Of a DNA stretch of 64,000 nt, positions 52,153 through 60,746 are shown piece by piece. The stretch comes from Parapontixanthobacter aurantiacus. GTDB lineage: Bacteria > Pseudomonadota > Alphaproteobacteria > Sphingomonadales > Sphingomonadaceae. The stretch is from the NCBI RefSeq assembly GCF_009827635.1, contig NZ_WTYW01000001.1, positions 1,568,001 to 1,632,000 of the forward strand, written 5' to 3'. The notes beneath the pieces are model-generated. The model was not told where the DNA came from and made no database searches. It saw only the letters and a program-made list of their open reading frames with translations. Position 1 is the stretch's first letter; every line of letters begins with the position of its first letter. The position numbers were made by a program, and so were the translations under genes.

Positions 52153-52202
52153 GCCCCTCCCTTCACGGAGGGGCTCGGGGTGGTCCGGGCTTCGATCACC
52201 CC
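52153..52202 (+). terminator. Two stem-loops after acyl-CoA dehydrogenase 3
   Basis: GCCCCTCC (52153-52160) pairs with GGAGGGGC (52167-52174), then GGGGTG (52177-52182) with CACCCC (52197-52202). They start 16 bases after the stop and lie 75 bases before the SDR start. No T-run is present, so termination strength is uncertain. Confidence 0.55.
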
Positions 52203-52276
52203 GCCATGGCTTGCGACCACGCTCACAGGCCTGACTGCCCCGCCAGAGCGGGCGCAATAATTTCGGGAGAACGACC

Positions 52277-53083
52277 ATGATGAACATTTCAGACCTATTC
52301 AGCCTCGAAGGCCGCGTTGCCCTCGTCACGGGCGGTTCGCGCGGCATCGGCAAGATGATCGTCGAGGGCCTGCTCGCAGCTGGCGCAGCGCGCGTCTACA
52401 TCGTCGCCCGCAAAAAGGAGCAGGTGGACGAGACCTCGGCGGAACTGGGCGAGAAGGTCATCGGTCTCGTCGGCGACCTGTCGCAGATGGACGGTATCAC
52501 CGCGCTGACGGACGAATTGTCGGCGCGCGAGGAAAAGCTCGACATCCTCGTCAACAATGCAGGCGCGGCCTGGGGCGAGCCGTTCGAGGATTTCAGCGAG
52601 GCAGGCTGGGACCGCACGATGGACCTGAACCTCAAGACGCCCTTCTTCCTCACGCAGAAGCTGCACAAGCTCTTGAAGGCTGCGGCAACCGAGGACCGTC
52701 CGGCCAAGGTTCTGATGATCGCATCGATCGACGGAATGCGCTCGAACCCGTGGCCGACGTGGCCCTATCAGGCGTCGAAGGCAGGCCTCATCCACATGAC
52801 GCGGCGACTTGCGGCGGAATTGCTGCCCGACAACATCATCGTCAGCGGCATCGGCCCCGGCGCTTTCCCCAGCGCAATGAACAAGGCGGCCCGCGACCAG
52901 GAAGACGTCGTGAAGAAAGGCATTCCGGCAAGGCGCGTCGGCGTGACCGAGGACATGGCCGCCGGCGCGATCTACCTTTTGAGCCGCGCCGGCGATTACG
53001 TGGTGGGTACGACGCTTCCGATCGATGGCGGCGTGGTCAACGCCAATATTGCAAGCAGCTTCGTCGATCCCGGCGGAGACTGA
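52277..53083 (+). CDS. Short-chain dehydrogenase/reductase, RhlG-like
   Basis: A 268-residue classical SDR. The cofactor motif is TGGSRGIGKM (about residues 18-27), NNAGAAWG follows, and the catalytic set is Ser in LMIASIDGM with YQASK (Tyr/Lys). It resembles the RhlG 3-oxoacyl-ACP reductase branch, so an oxoacyl or hydroxyacyl-CoA substrate is likely. It follows the acyl-CoA dehydrogenase pair in the same direction, consistent with one lipid-degradation pathway. The start is the first of two adjacent ATG codons. Confidence 0.9.
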   Translation: MMNISDLFSLEGRVALVTGGSRGIGKMIVEGLLAAGAARVYIVARKKEQVDETSAELGEKVIGLVGDLSQMDGITALTDELSAREEKLDILVNNAGAAWGEPFEDFSEAGWDRTMDLNLKTPFFLTQKLHKLLKAAATEDRPAKVLMIASIDGMRSNPWPTWPYQASKAGLIHMTRRLAAELLPDNIIVSGIGPGAFPSAMNKAARDQEDVVKKGIPARRVGVTEDMAAGAIYLLSRAGDYVVGTTLPIDGGVVNANIASSFVDPGGD

Positions 53084-53093
53084 CCGAGGTCAG

Positions 53094-53873
53094 TTAGCGA
53101 ACGAAATAACCGACGACGCCCCACTCGCCGCCCTCGTCCGCCATGACGACGGTTTCGACCGAATCGGGCTTGTTGGCGAAATCCGTGTCGAACTGCAGGA
53201 CGAGATATGTGCCTGCCGGTGCGCCCGGAAGCGATTCGGCGATTTGCTGATTGGCAAGTTCGCGGCTCTGCACTGCTCCGATCGGTTCGCGCACCGGACG
53301 AACCTGCGCTGCCCATTCGGCGGCGGTCACGCTTTGGCGGAAGAAGGCACCGGCTTCCTGCCAGCTTTCTTCCCAATTGCCCGCATCGACCAGCGCAAGC
53401 CAGTCGCGGGCCGAGGCAATGTCGGCGGGACTGGCCGTCGACGTGCCGGTATCGGATTTGGCCATCGGCGCAGCTGTAACGGCATCGTCCGCGGCAGCAT
53501 CTTCGGAGCCTGATTGCGTAGTCGTGACGAGGGCCAGAATGGCGAGTGCGGTAAGCATGATAATTCCTCCAATGATCCAGACCTTTCGCGATCCGGATTT
53601 CATGCGTGCAAGGTGAGGCGCTGGCTGCCCTTCGGCCATCCCCATTTGCTGGGGGCCAAGATTTTGGGGGACCTGCGCCTCGTGCTCCCCCAATATTCGT
53701 GCGGCCTCGCGGCTGCTCGATACCCCAAGTTTCTTGCGGGCCTCGCGCAGATAATCGTTGACGGTATGGACCGACAGATCGAGTTCGGCTGCCGCGGATT
53801 TCGCCGTATGACCGGCCAGTAACAGCGAGAGAACCTCTCTTTCCCGGTCGGTCAGTTCCGCGATCCCCGACAT
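53094..53873 (-). CDS. LuxR-type HTH protein with transmembrane helix and DUF4019
   Basis: A 259-residue protein with three parts. The N-terminal LuxR/GerE helix-turn-helix is at about residues 5-62 (LTDREREVLSLLLAGHTAKSAAAELDLSVHTVNDYL). One transmembrane helix follows (about 97-117, VWIIGGIIMLTALAILALVTT). The C-terminal DUF4019 domain is at about residues 150-259 (ARDWLALVDAGNWEESWQEAGAFF, VREPIGAVQSREL). The DNA-binding part would face the cytoplasm and DUF4019 the periplasm, like ToxR-type one-component sensors. That topology is inferred. The target and signal are unknown. Confidence 0.88.
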   Translation of the reverse strand: MSGIAELTDREREVLSLLLAGHTAKSAAAELDLSVHTVNDYLREARKKLGVSSSREAARILGEHEAQVPQNLGPQQMGMAEGQPAPHLARMKSGSRKVWIIGGIIMLTALAILALVTTTQSGSEDAAADDAVTAAPMAKSDTGTSTASPADIASARDWLALVDAGNWEESWQEAGAFFRQSVTAAEWAAQVRPVREPIGAVQSRELANQQIAESLPGAPAGTYLVLQFDTDFANKPDSVETVVMADEGGEWGVVGYFVR

Positions 53874-53883
53874 TGCCGCCCGG

Positions 53884-54525
53884 TCAGCTCGTCAGTTCGC
53901 GGACGAACCCGATGAGGCCCGTCTGCCGCTGGCGCTTCATCCGCTCGGCATGAAGGATTTCCCGAACCTTCGCGAAACACTCGTCCACATCGCCGTTTAT
54001 CACGACATAGTCGTAGGCGTCCCAGTGGCTGATTTCCGAACGGGCGCGTTCCATGCGTGCATCGATGACGCTGACATCGTCGGTCGCCCGCGATTCGAGG
54101 CGGCGGCGCAATTCGTCGATGCTCGGCGGCAGAATGAACACGCGCACCACGTCCTGCTGATCCTTCTGGAACAGCTGCTGCGTGCCCTGCCAGTCGATGT
54201 CGAAAAGGAAATCCTGTCCTTCCTTCAAGGCGGCGCGGATATGGCCCTTGGGCGTGCCGTAGCGAAAGCCGAAGACGTGTGCCCACTCATAGAAGTCGTC
54301 CTCTTCCACGAGCTTGTCGAACTCTGCATCGTCGACGAAATAGTAATGGACGCCGTCCACTTCTCCGGGGCGTGGCGGGCGGGTCGTCACGCTGACGGAC
54401 AGCTTGATTTCCTCATCCGCTGCAAGGAGCATCCGCGAAATGGTCGTCTTGCCCGCGCCGGAAGGCGAGGACAAGATGAACATCAGGCCGCGGCGATGAA
54501 GCCTGTCTGTGCGAGGTTGGTCCAT
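53884..54525 (-). CDS. gmk: Guanylate kinase
   Basis: A 213-residue GMP kinase (ATP + GMP to ADP + GDP). The P-loop is LSSPSGAGKTTISRM (about residues 17-31). The GMP-binding segment is VTTRPPRPGEVDGVHYYF, and the lid region is RRRLESRATDD. The start at 54525 gives MDQPRTDRLHRRGLMFILSSPSG. The gene lies ten bases upstream of the LuxR-DUF4019 gene on the same strand, an unusual pairing that may be transcriptional only. Confidence 0.97.
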   Translation of the reverse strand: MDQPRTDRLHRRGLMFILSSPSGAGKTTISRMLLAADEEIKLSVSVTTRPPRPGEVDGVHYYFVDDAEFDKLVEEDDFYEWAHVFGFRYGTPKGHIRAALKEGQDFLFDIDWQGTQQLFQKDQQDVVRVFILPPSIDELRRRLESRATDDVSVIDARMERARSEISHWDAYDYVVINGDVDECFAKVREILHAERMKRQRQTGLIGFVRELTS

Positions 54526-54580
54526 GCGAGCCTTTGCACCCGACCGGGCGGCAAAAGCAAGTCTCGCATAGCAAGTGGTG

Positions 54581-55003
54581 CTAGATCGCGCTGTCAGGGT
54601 CGGCTTGCTTGCGGAGCGTTTTTGCGCCGTCGCTGCGCGACTTGCGGCGCGACCGGCTGCGATCGAACAAGGTCTTCAGTAGCAATCCGCCGCCGACTGC
54701 CGCCGCGCCCGGAACGGAGCGCGTCGCGACCTTCGTCAGACCGTAGGCCGTCAGCGTGTGCAGAAGCGAGCGGTTCTCGACCGCGTCCTTCGCGAATTGC
54801 GAGCCGTAGCGTTTGCCGACGAGCCCCTTTTCCATCGTCGTACGCGCCAGACGTCCGACGCTGCGCAGCAGGATGTCGCTGATGAAGAGGTTGGTCGCCG
54901 GGTTCGTGCTTGGACCGGGAACGTCGTTGTCGTCATCCACCGAATTGGCAGCGTCACGTATCTTGCGTCCGCCCCGGTCGGTGATGTGATTTGCCTTTGC
55001 CAT
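54581..55003 (-). CDS. Conserved-looking protein of unknown function
   Basis: A 140-residue basic protein without a clear signal peptide. It contains a region FISDILLRSVGRLARTTMEKGLVGKRYG and a hydrophobic Gly/Ala/Val stretch (about residues 99-113, ATRSVPGAAAVGGGLLLKTLF), then a strongly basic tail RSRSRRKSRSD. A membrane-associated role is possible. I recognise no family. It lies between gmk and sspB on the same strand with gaps of about 55 bases. Confidence 0.65.
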   Translation of the reverse strand: MAKANHITDRGGRKIRDAANSVDDDNDVPGPSTNPATNLFISDILLRSVGRLARTTMEKGLVGKRYGSQFAKDAVENRSLLHTLTAYGLTKVATRSVPGAAAVGGGLLLKTLFDRSRSRRKSRSDGAKTLRKQADPDSAI

Positions 55004-55056
55004 GTTGCTGCTCTCCTGCCGACCGGCAAAAAGGCAGCGATGTCAGCCTCTTCGCG

Positions 55057-55560
55057 TCAGCTTTTCTTTCCAAAATCCACGGTGACGACGTTGGAGCCGT
55101 CCTCACTTTCACCAATGGACGAGGCGTTCGCCGGTTCCGCGCCTTCATTGCCCGGCGCATCGGCGGGAAGCGCGATGTCGGCCGCATCCGCCGCCTGGAA
55201 CTGCAGTCCGAAATCGACTGCCGGATCAACGAATTGGGTAATCGCGGAATAGGGGATCGAGAGGTTCGAGGAAATCTGGTTGAAACTGAGGCCGACGCTG
55301 AAACCGTCCGGGCGGACGTCGAGGTCCCAGAACTTGTTCTGCAACACGATGGTCATCTCGTCGGGAAAGCGTTCGCGCAGGTGATCGGGAATGTCGACGC
55401 CGGGCGCCTGCGTCTTGAAAGTGATGTAGAAGTGATGCGCTCCAGGCAGCTGGCTGCCCGCGGCGACGATCTCCCCCAGAACGCGGCCCACGACCGCGCG
55501 CAACGCCTCCTGTACGATGGCGTCGTAGGGAATGAGGCTGTCAGGCGTCTCTTCACTCAT
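55057..55560 (-). CDS. sspB: ClpXP adaptor SspB, alphaproteobacterial type
   Basis: A 167-residue stringent-starvation-protein-B-fold adaptor (SspB-alpha), which tethers ssrA-tagged and other substrates to ClpXP. The body shows SLIPYDAIVQEALRAVVGRVL, the FYITFKTQAPGVDIPDHLR segment and FSVGLSFN. The acidic, flexible linker ends in a VVTVDFGKK motif that docks on ClpX. The start at 55560 (MSEETPDSLIPY) is preferred over seven extra residues. It is divergent from hisB. Confidence 0.93.
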   Translation of the reverse strand: MSEETPDSLIPYDAIVQEALRAVVGRVLGEIVAAGSQLPGAHHFYITFKTQAPGVDIPDHLRERFPDEMTIVLQNKFWDLDVRPDGFSVGLSFNQISSNLSIPYSAITQFVDPAVDFGLQFQAADAADIALPADAPGNEGAEPANASSIGESEDGSNVVTVDFGKKS

Positions 55561-55645
55561 GGAATGAACGACTGCCGCCATCGCGGCAGGCGGTCAAGTC
55601 TCCAATGCTTGCGAAGGCGCGAATTGTGCCTATAGCGTGCCGCCC

Positions 55646-56239
55646 ATGCGCACCGGCACCATCTCCCGCAAGACGGCGGAAACCGCGATCGATGTGACCG
55701 TCGACCTCGACGGGTCCGGCACTTACGACATTGTGACGGGCATTGGGTTTCTCGACCACATGGTCGAGCAGTTCTCGCGCCACTCGCTGATCGACGTCAC
55801 TTTGAAGGTCGATGGCGATCTGCACATCGACCAGCATCACACGACCGAGGACAGCGCGTTGGCACTTGGCCAGGCGTTGGCGCAAGCGCTTGGCGACAAG
55901 GCGGGGATCGGGCGCTACGGCACGGCCTATTCTCCGATGGACGAGACGCTGGCCCGCGTCGCGCTCGATATTTCGGGCAGGCCCTATCTCGTGTGGAAAG
56001 CCGGTTTCACGCAGGAAAAGCTGGGCGAGTGGGATACCGAACTCATCGAGCACTGGTTCCACTCCGTCGCCCAGACGGCCGGTATCACCCTGCATTGCGA
56101 ATTGATCTACGGCAGTAACAACCACCATATTTGCGAGGCGCTCTACAAGGGGTTCGCCCGCGCCATGCGGCAGGCGGTTGAGCGCGACCCGCGCAAGGGC
56201 AGTGCCATCCCCAGCACCAAGGGGCAGCTTGGTGGCTGA
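55646..56239 (+). CDS. hisB: Imidazoleglycerol-phosphate dehydratase
   Basis: A 197-residue HisB, the sixth step of histidine synthesis. The duplicated metal-binding motifs are [13 protein letters not shown] with [14 protein letters not shown], and VEHWF-like [10 protein letters not shown] with [12 protein letters not shown]. The ATG at 55646 gives the family N-terminus [15 protein letters not shown]; a GTG nine bases upstream is an alternative. It is first in the his cluster and overlaps hisH by about eight bases. Confidence 0.97.
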   Translation: MRTGTISRKTAETAIDVTVDLDGSGTYDIVTGIGFLDHMVEQFSRHSLIDVTLKVDGDLHIDQHHTTEDSALALGQALAQALGDKAGIGRYGTAYSPMDETLARVALDISGRPYLVWKAGFTQEKLGEWDTELIEHWFHSVAQTAGITLHCELIYGSNNHHICEALYKGFARAMRQAVERDPRKGSAIPSTKGQLGG

Positions 56240-56852
56240 AACAGTCGCGCTGATCGATTACGGCGCGGGCAATCTTCACTCGGTTCACAACGCGCTTCAG
56301 GCCGTCGGAGCGCAGGTCGTCGTGACCGACCGGCCCGAGGACGTGGCCCGGGCGAATCGCCTCGTCCTGCCGGGTGTCGGTTCGTTCAAGGCGTGCATGG
56401 ACGGTTTGACGGCCATCCCGGACATGGCCGAAACATTGCGCGAGGCGGTGCTGGAGCGCCGCCGCCCCTTTCTCGGCATCTGCGTCGGGATGCAGTTGAT
56501 GGCGCGATTTGGCCTCGAACATGGGCGTCACGACGGGCTCGGCTGGGTGGAAGGCACCGTTGCGCCCCTCAAACCATCGCGAGAGGTCAAGGTCCCGCAT
56601 ATGGGCTGGAACATGGTCGAACCGACAGGACCGGCCTCGCTCGTGGAACGCGGAGAAGCCTATTTCCTGCATTCCTACGCGTTCGAGCCGGGCGACGACG
56701 ATCTCTCCCCCGTCTGCGCGGTGACGACACATGGCGGGCGGGTAACCGCGGCGATCCAGAAGGACACCGCGCTGGGCGTGCAATTCCATCCCGAGAAAAG
56801 CCAGAAATACGGGCTCGACCTGCTTACGCGCTTTCTCGCCTGGAAACCCTGA
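56232..56852 (+). CDS. hisH: Imidazole glycerol phosphate synthase subunit HisH
   Basis: A 206-residue glutamine amidotransferase subunit that supplies ammonia to HisF. The catalytic triad is the Cys in [10 protein letters not shown], and His and Glu in [20 protein letters not shown] at the N-terminus and LPGVGSF are family motifs. The GTG at 56232 is chosen because it follows AGGGGCAG and keeps the ALIDYG strand near the start; TTG 56229 is possible. It overlaps hisB. Confidence 0.96.
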   Translation: MAETVALIDYGAGNLHSVHNALQAVGAQVVVTDRPEDVARANRLVLPGVGSFKACMDGLTAIPDMAETLREAVLERRRPFLGICVGMQLMARFGLEHGRHDGLGWVEGTVAPLKPSREVKVPHMGWNMVEPTGPASLVERGEAYFLHSYAFEPGDDDLSPVCAVTTHGGRVTAAIQKDTALGVQFHPEKSQKYGLDLLTRFLAWKP

Positions 56853-56921
56853 CTTTATCGGAACCCGCGGCCCTCGCGATGCGTCTTGGGCTTGCCCCCT
56901 GCGAGACCAGATCAGCGAGAC

Positions 56922-57695
56922 ATGATGGCCAAACCCGAAAAGACCGACCTTTCCGATGCCCATACCGCCCGACCCGGCCTCTCCGGTCGCAAGGCGATCG
57001 TAACCGGCGGGACGACCGGCATAGGGCGCGCGATCGCGGTCCTGCTCGCATCCGAAGGCGTCGAGGTCTTCATCTGCGGGCGTAACGAGGATCACCTCGC
57101 CGACGCACTCGAGCGGATCGGTGAAGTCGGCAAGGGCAACGGGATTGCCTGCGACCTTGGCGAAAAGGGCGAGGTCGAGCGGTTCTTCTCCGAAGCGGGC
57201 AAGACACTCGGCAACTGGGACATCGCGATCATCAACGCCGCCGTTCCGGCAGAGGGGCTGGCGGATATGGATGGGGACGAGGTGCGTTACGCGCTCGCCG
57301 TCGATTTCACCGCTTACGTGATGAGCGCGCACCGGGCGGTCGACCATTTGCAGGATCGCGGCGATATCCTTTTCACCGGCTCCTATTCGACGCACAAGCT
57401 TGGACCGGGCAGCACCGTCTATGCCGGGGTGAAGAGCGGCATTCACGGTTTCGCCGAAGCATTAAGGCGCGAAGTCTCGCAAAAGGGCATCAAGGTCGGC
57501 CTCGTCACGCCTGCGCTGACCGGGTCCGATTTCCAAAAGCCGGACATCTCACCAGAAGAACAGGCTGATCGTATTCAAGACGAAACGATGATGCGCGCGG
57601 AAGACATCGCTGTCGGCGTCCACTTCATGCTGACCCAGCCGCGGCGGACCGTCGTGCAGGAAATGGTCTTGGTGCAGCGCGACACCGACGCCTGA
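56922..57695 (+). CDS. Short-chain dehydrogenase inside the his cluster
   Basis: A 257-residue classical SDR. The cofactor motif is TGGTTGIGRAIAV, then INAAVPAEG replaces the usual NNAG. The catalytic residues are Ser in LFTGSYSTHK and YAGVKSG (Tyr/Lys). No histidine-synthesis step needs an SDR, so it is probably a passenger co-expressed with hisH and hisA, or has an unknown link. The start is the first of two adjacent ATG codons; a longer start at 56886 lacks a ribosome-binding site. Confidence 0.88.
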   Translation: MMAKPEKTDLSDAHTARPGLSGRKAIVTGGTTGIGRAIAVLLASEGVEVFICGRNEDHLADALERIGEVGKGNGIACDLGEKGEVERFFSEAGKTLGNWDIAIINAAVPAEGLADMDGDEVRYALAVDFTAYVMSAHRAVDHLQDRGDILFTGSYSTHKLGPGSTVYAGVKSGIHGFAEALRREVSQKGIKVGLVTPALTGSDFQKPDISPEEQADRIQDETMMRAEDIAVGVHFMLTQPRRTVVQEMVLVQRDTDA

Positions 57696-57767
57696 GGCGC
57701 ACATATCGCAGCGCCTGACGCGCTTGCCAGTTGCCTTGACTGCGCCCGCGAATTAACGGCAGGGGCG

Positions 57768-58496
57768 ATGATAGTCTTTCCCGCAATCGACCTGAAGGGC
57801 GGCGAAGTCGTGCGCCTTGCCGAAGGCGACATGGCGCGCGCCACCGTCTATGGCGACGATCCTGCCGCGCAGGCGATGCTGTTCGCCGAAGCCGGAGCCG
57901 AGCACCTTCACGTGGTCGACCTAGATGGAAGTTTCGCCGGCCGCACCGAGAACCGCGAAGCGGTCGAGGCAATCGTCGCGGCCTTTCCGGGCCATGTTCA
58001 GCTGGGCGGCGGCATCCGCGATGCGGCGACGGTCGCGGGCTGGTTCGAGGCCGGTGTCGCGCGTATCGTCATGGGCTCCGCCGCGCTCAAAAACCCTGAA
58101 TTCGTCAAGGACATGGCGCGCGAGTGGGAGAACGGCATCGTGGTTGCCGTCGATGCCCGCGACGGCATGGTCGCGACCGAAGGTTGGGCGGACGTGTCGG
58201 ACGTGCCCGTCGTGGATCTCGCACGGCGGTTCGAGGATGCGGGCGTTGCCGCCCTGCTCTTCACCGACATCGGGCGCGACGGTCTTCTCAAGGGTTGCAA
58301 CGTCGATGCTACGGTCGAGCTGGCTCGCAGCGTCGACATTCCCGTCATCGCCAGCGGCGGGGTGATGGGGCTGGACGACATCCACATCCTTTCCCTGCAC
58401 GCCGACGAAGGGATCGAAGGGGTCATCACCGGGCGGGCGCTGTATGAAGGGCGGCTGGATTTGGCGACGGCGATCGCAATGGCGGGGCGGGGGTGA
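57768..58496 (+). CDS. hisA: ProFAR isomerase HisA
   Basis: A 242-residue (beta/alpha)8-barrel enzyme. The N-terminal FPAIDLKGGEVVRL contains the catalytic Asp and LGGGIRD the phosphate loop. The second catalytic Asp is in FTDIGRDGLLKG, and ASGGVMGLDDI is the C-terminal phosphate site. The two barrel halves are typical. The stop overlaps the start of the small membrane gene by one base (TGATG). Confidence 0.97.
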   Translation: MIVFPAIDLKGGEVVRLAEGDMARATVYGDDPAAQAMLFAEAGAEHLHVVDLDGSFAGRTENREAVEAIVAAFPGHVQLGGGIRDAATVAGWFEAGVARIVMGSAALKNPEFVKDMAREWENGIVVAVDARDGMVATEGWADVSDVPVVDLARRFEDAGVAALLFTDIGRDGLLKGCNVDATVELARSVDIPVIASGGVMGLDDIHILSLHADEGIEGVITGRALYEGRLDLATAIAMAGRG

Positions 58497-58704
58497 TGTC
58501 GTTCGGTTTGATCATAATCGGTGCGACGATACTGATCGCGAGTTTTATGCTCATCCAAGGCATCCGAGGACGGGCTTTTCATTATTTTGGTCATGAAATT
58601 AGCGATCGACAAACAAGCCGTATTTTTGGTTCTCAATGTTTGTCTCGGTCCTTGTTATCGCGAATGGCATCTGGATGCTGACAATCTGGCTGGATGCCTT
58701 ATGA
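58496..58704 (+). pseudogene. Small membrane protein between hisA and hisF, frameshifted
   Basis: The ATG at 58496 overlaps the hisA stop. The frame encodes [34 protein letters not shown] and continues to SRIFG, then runs into [10 protein letters not shown] and stops at 58681. In the -1 frame from the T5 run at 58623-58627 the reading becomes [21 protein letters not shown], a clean second helix, and stops at 58704, four bases into hisF (ATGA). Both ends show perfect coupling to his genes, so the ancestral gene was a 69-residue two-helix protein. A lost T, a sequencing error or a programmed -1 shift would each explain it. Confidence 0.7.
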
Positions 58705-59483
58705 CCGTTCGCGTTCGGGTCATACCCTGCCTTGACGTCGCTAATGGGCGCGTCGTCAAGGGCGTCAATTTCGTCGATCTTAAGGATGCGGGCGATCCGG
58801 TCGAACAGGCGAGGGCTTACGACGCGGCAGGTGCGGACGAATTGTGCTTCCTCGACATTTCAGCAAGCCACGAAGGGCGCGGAACGTTGCTTGATATCGT
58901 GAAGCGCACTGCAGAGGTGTGCTTCATGCCGCTGACCGTCGGCGGGGGCGTCGGCAGCGTCGAGGATGCGCGCGCGCTCCTGCTGGCTGGCGCGGACAAG
59001 GTCGCGGTCAATTCCGCCGCCGTTCGCCGACCCGAAATCATGGCAGACATCGCGCAGCGCATGGGAAGCCAGTGCGCGGTCGCCAGCGTCGATGCGCGGC
59101 GGGTCTCCGCCCCCGGCGAACCGGCTCGCTGGGAAATCTTCACCCATGGCGGGCGGCGCGAAACCGGCATCGACGCAGTGGCCCATGCCGTCCGACTGGC
59201 CGAACTGGGTGCGGGCGAACTGCTCGTCACCAGCATGGACGGCGACGGCACGCAGGCAGGCTACGACCTCGAACTGACCCGCACCATCGCGAGCAATGTC
59301 GATGTTCCCGTCGTCGCGAGCGGCGGCGTCGGTACGCTCGATCATCTCGTCGCGGGCGTCGTAGAGGGTCGTGCCAGCGCGGTTCTCGCGGCGAGCATCT
59401 TCCATTTCGGCAAGCATTCCATCGCCGAGGCGCACCAGGCCTTGCGCAATGCCGGATTGCCTGCCCGTGAAGTAGCAGGCTAG
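58701..59483 (+). CDS. hisF: Imidazole glycerol phosphate synthase subunit HisF
   Basis: A 260-residue cyclase barrel. [19 protein letters not shown] carries the first catalytic Asp, [10 protein letters not shown] is typical, and [14 protein letters not shown] carries the second Asp. [11 protein letters not shown] is a phosphate site. The ATG at 58701 is chosen because it overlaps the TGA of the frameshifted gene and gives the family N-terminus; a longer frame from 58587 overlaps that membrane gene. It works with HisH. Confidence 0.97.
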   Translation: MTVRVRVIPCLDVANGRVVKGVNFVDLKDAGDPVEQARAYDAAGADELCFLDISASHEGRGTLLDIVKRTAEVCFMPLTVGGGVGSVEDARALLLAGADKVAVNSAAVRRPEIMADIAQRMGSQCAVASVDARRVSAPGEPARWEIFTHGGRRETGIDAVAHAVRLAELGAGELLVTSMDGDGTQAGYDLELTRTIASNVDVPVVASGGVGTLDHLVAGVVEGRASAVLAASIFHFGKHSIAEAHQALRNAGLPAREVAG

Positions 59484-59493
59484 GAAGCGCCGC

Positions 59494-59811
59494 ATGGAAA
59501 CGCTCGAACGCCTCGAAGCAACGATCGCCGCGCGAAAGTCGGCCGATCCAGATAGCAGCTACGTTGCGAAGTTGAACGCCGGCGGCCTGCCGCTCATGGC
59601 GCGCAAATTGGGCGAGGAAGCGGTCGAGACAGTGGTGGCGGCACTGGACGGATCGGACGAGGAACTCGTCGGCGAAAGCGCGGATCTGATCTTTCACCTT
59701 GCCGTCCTGCTGTCGGCCAGGGGGCTTAGCCTCAGCGACGTGATGGCCGAACTCGACCGCCGCGAGGGCGTTTCCGGTATCGCGGAAAAGAACAGCAGGA
59801 GCGCGCAATGA
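59494..59811 (+). CDS. hisE: Phosphoribosyl-ATP pyrophosphatase HisE
   Basis: A 105-residue all-alpha pyrophosphohydrolase that cleaves phosphoribosyl-ATP to phosphoribosyl-AMP. LARKLGEEAVE-like ARKLGEEAVETVVAAL and ELVGESADLIFHLAVLL carry the Glu/Asp metal ligands of the MazG-like fold. The length is usual for stand-alone HisE. It lies ten bases after hisF and overlaps the HIT gene by four bases (ATGA). No hisI is in the window. Confidence 0.96.
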   Translation: METLERLEATIAARKSADPDSSYVAKLNAGGLPLMARKLGEEAVETVVAALDGSDEELVGESADLIFHLAVLLSARGLSLSDVMAELDRREGVSGIAEKNSRSAQ

Positions 59812-60185
59812 CCGTCGACGTGACCAAGCCCTACGATCCGGACAATATCTTTGCGAAGATCCTGCGCGGCGAAATTCCGTCGAAGAAGGTTTACGAGGAC
59901 GAATGGTCCTATGCCTTTTACGACATCAACGCTCAGGCGAAGACACACATCCTGATCGTGCCCAAGGGCGCTTACGTGAGTTGGGACGACTTCTCGACGA
60001 AGGCCAGCGCGGAGGAGATTGCGGGGTTCGTCCGGGCCGTCGGCAAGGTCGCGCGGGATAGCGACCTTGTAGAGCCCGGCTATCGCCTGCTGGCGAATGT
60101 CGGCCATCATGCCGGTCAGGAAGTCCCACATCTTCACGTTCACCTGTTCGGGGGTGAACCGCTGGGACCGATGATCGCGCGATAA
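59808..60185 (+). CDS. HIT-family hydrolase (HinT-like)
   Basis: A 125-residue HIT protein. The triad motif PHLHVHLFGG (His-x-His-x-His) is at about residues 108-117. The N-terminal IFAKILRGEIPSKKVYEDEWSYAFYDINAQAKTHILIVPK is the classic HinT pattern. It hydrolyses purine nucleoside phosphoramidates. It is coupled to hisE by an ATGA overlap, a common arrangement in alphaproteobacteria. It ends the his operon. Confidence 0.95.
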   Translation: MTVDVTKPYDPDNIFAKILRGEIPSKKVYEDEWSYAFYDINAQAKTHILIVPKGAYVSWDDFSTKASAEEIAGFVRAVGKVARDSDLVEPGYRLLANVGHHAGQEVPHLHVHLFGGEPLGPMIAR

Positions 60186-60272
60186 AACCGTCCTGTCGCT
60201 ACGGAATATGTGTTTACAAGGCGAAGCTTGCCCTCCAATTGCGCGTTTGGTTAAGAATTCGCGTATATCGCT

Positions 60273-60746
60273 ATGAAGACATCTCCCGCCCTGCCCGACG
60301 GCATCATCGACGGCTCGCGCCATCTCTATGCCGTCCGGGTATATTACGAGGATACGGATCTGTCGGGCATCACCTATCACGCCAATTACCTCAGGTGGTT
60401 CGAGCGGGCGCGCAGCGACCTCTTGCGGCGTCTCGGCATCGATCAGCGCGCAGCGATCGAAGCGGGCGACGGCGCTTATGCGGTTGCCGATCTGCACATT
60501 CGCTATCGCTCCCCCGCCAGGCTCGATGACGATGTTCTGATCGCGACCACGGCGAGCGACGTGAGGGCCGCGAGCTGCGTGATGCAGCAGACCGCCACGC
60601 GCGAAGGCGAGGTTCTGGCCGAAGCCGACGTTACCGCCGCCTTCTTGTCGCCGACCGGTCGCCCTCGCCGTCAACCCGCCGAATGGCGTGCGACCTTCGC
60701 GCGCTTCATCGATGGAAACTTTCAACCGGAAACCGTAACCCAATGA
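60273..60746 (+). CDS. ybgC: Tol-Pal associated acyl-CoA thioesterase
   Basis: A 157-residue hotdog thioesterase. The motif YYEDTDLSGITYHANYLRWFERARSDLLR is diagnostic of YbgC (catalytic Asp in DTDLSG). It acts on acyl-CoA or acyl-ACP near the membrane. It opens the tol operon and its stop overlaps tolQ by four bases. The promoter for the tol operon must lie in 60186-60272. Confidence 0.95.
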   Translation: MKTSPALPDGIIDGSRHLYAVRVYYEDTDLSGITYHANYLRWFERARSDLLRRLGIDQRAAIEAGDGAYAVADLHIRYRSPARLDDDVLIATTASDVRAASCVMQQTATREGEVLAEADVTAAFLSPTGRPRRQPAEWRATFARFIDGNFQPETVTQ

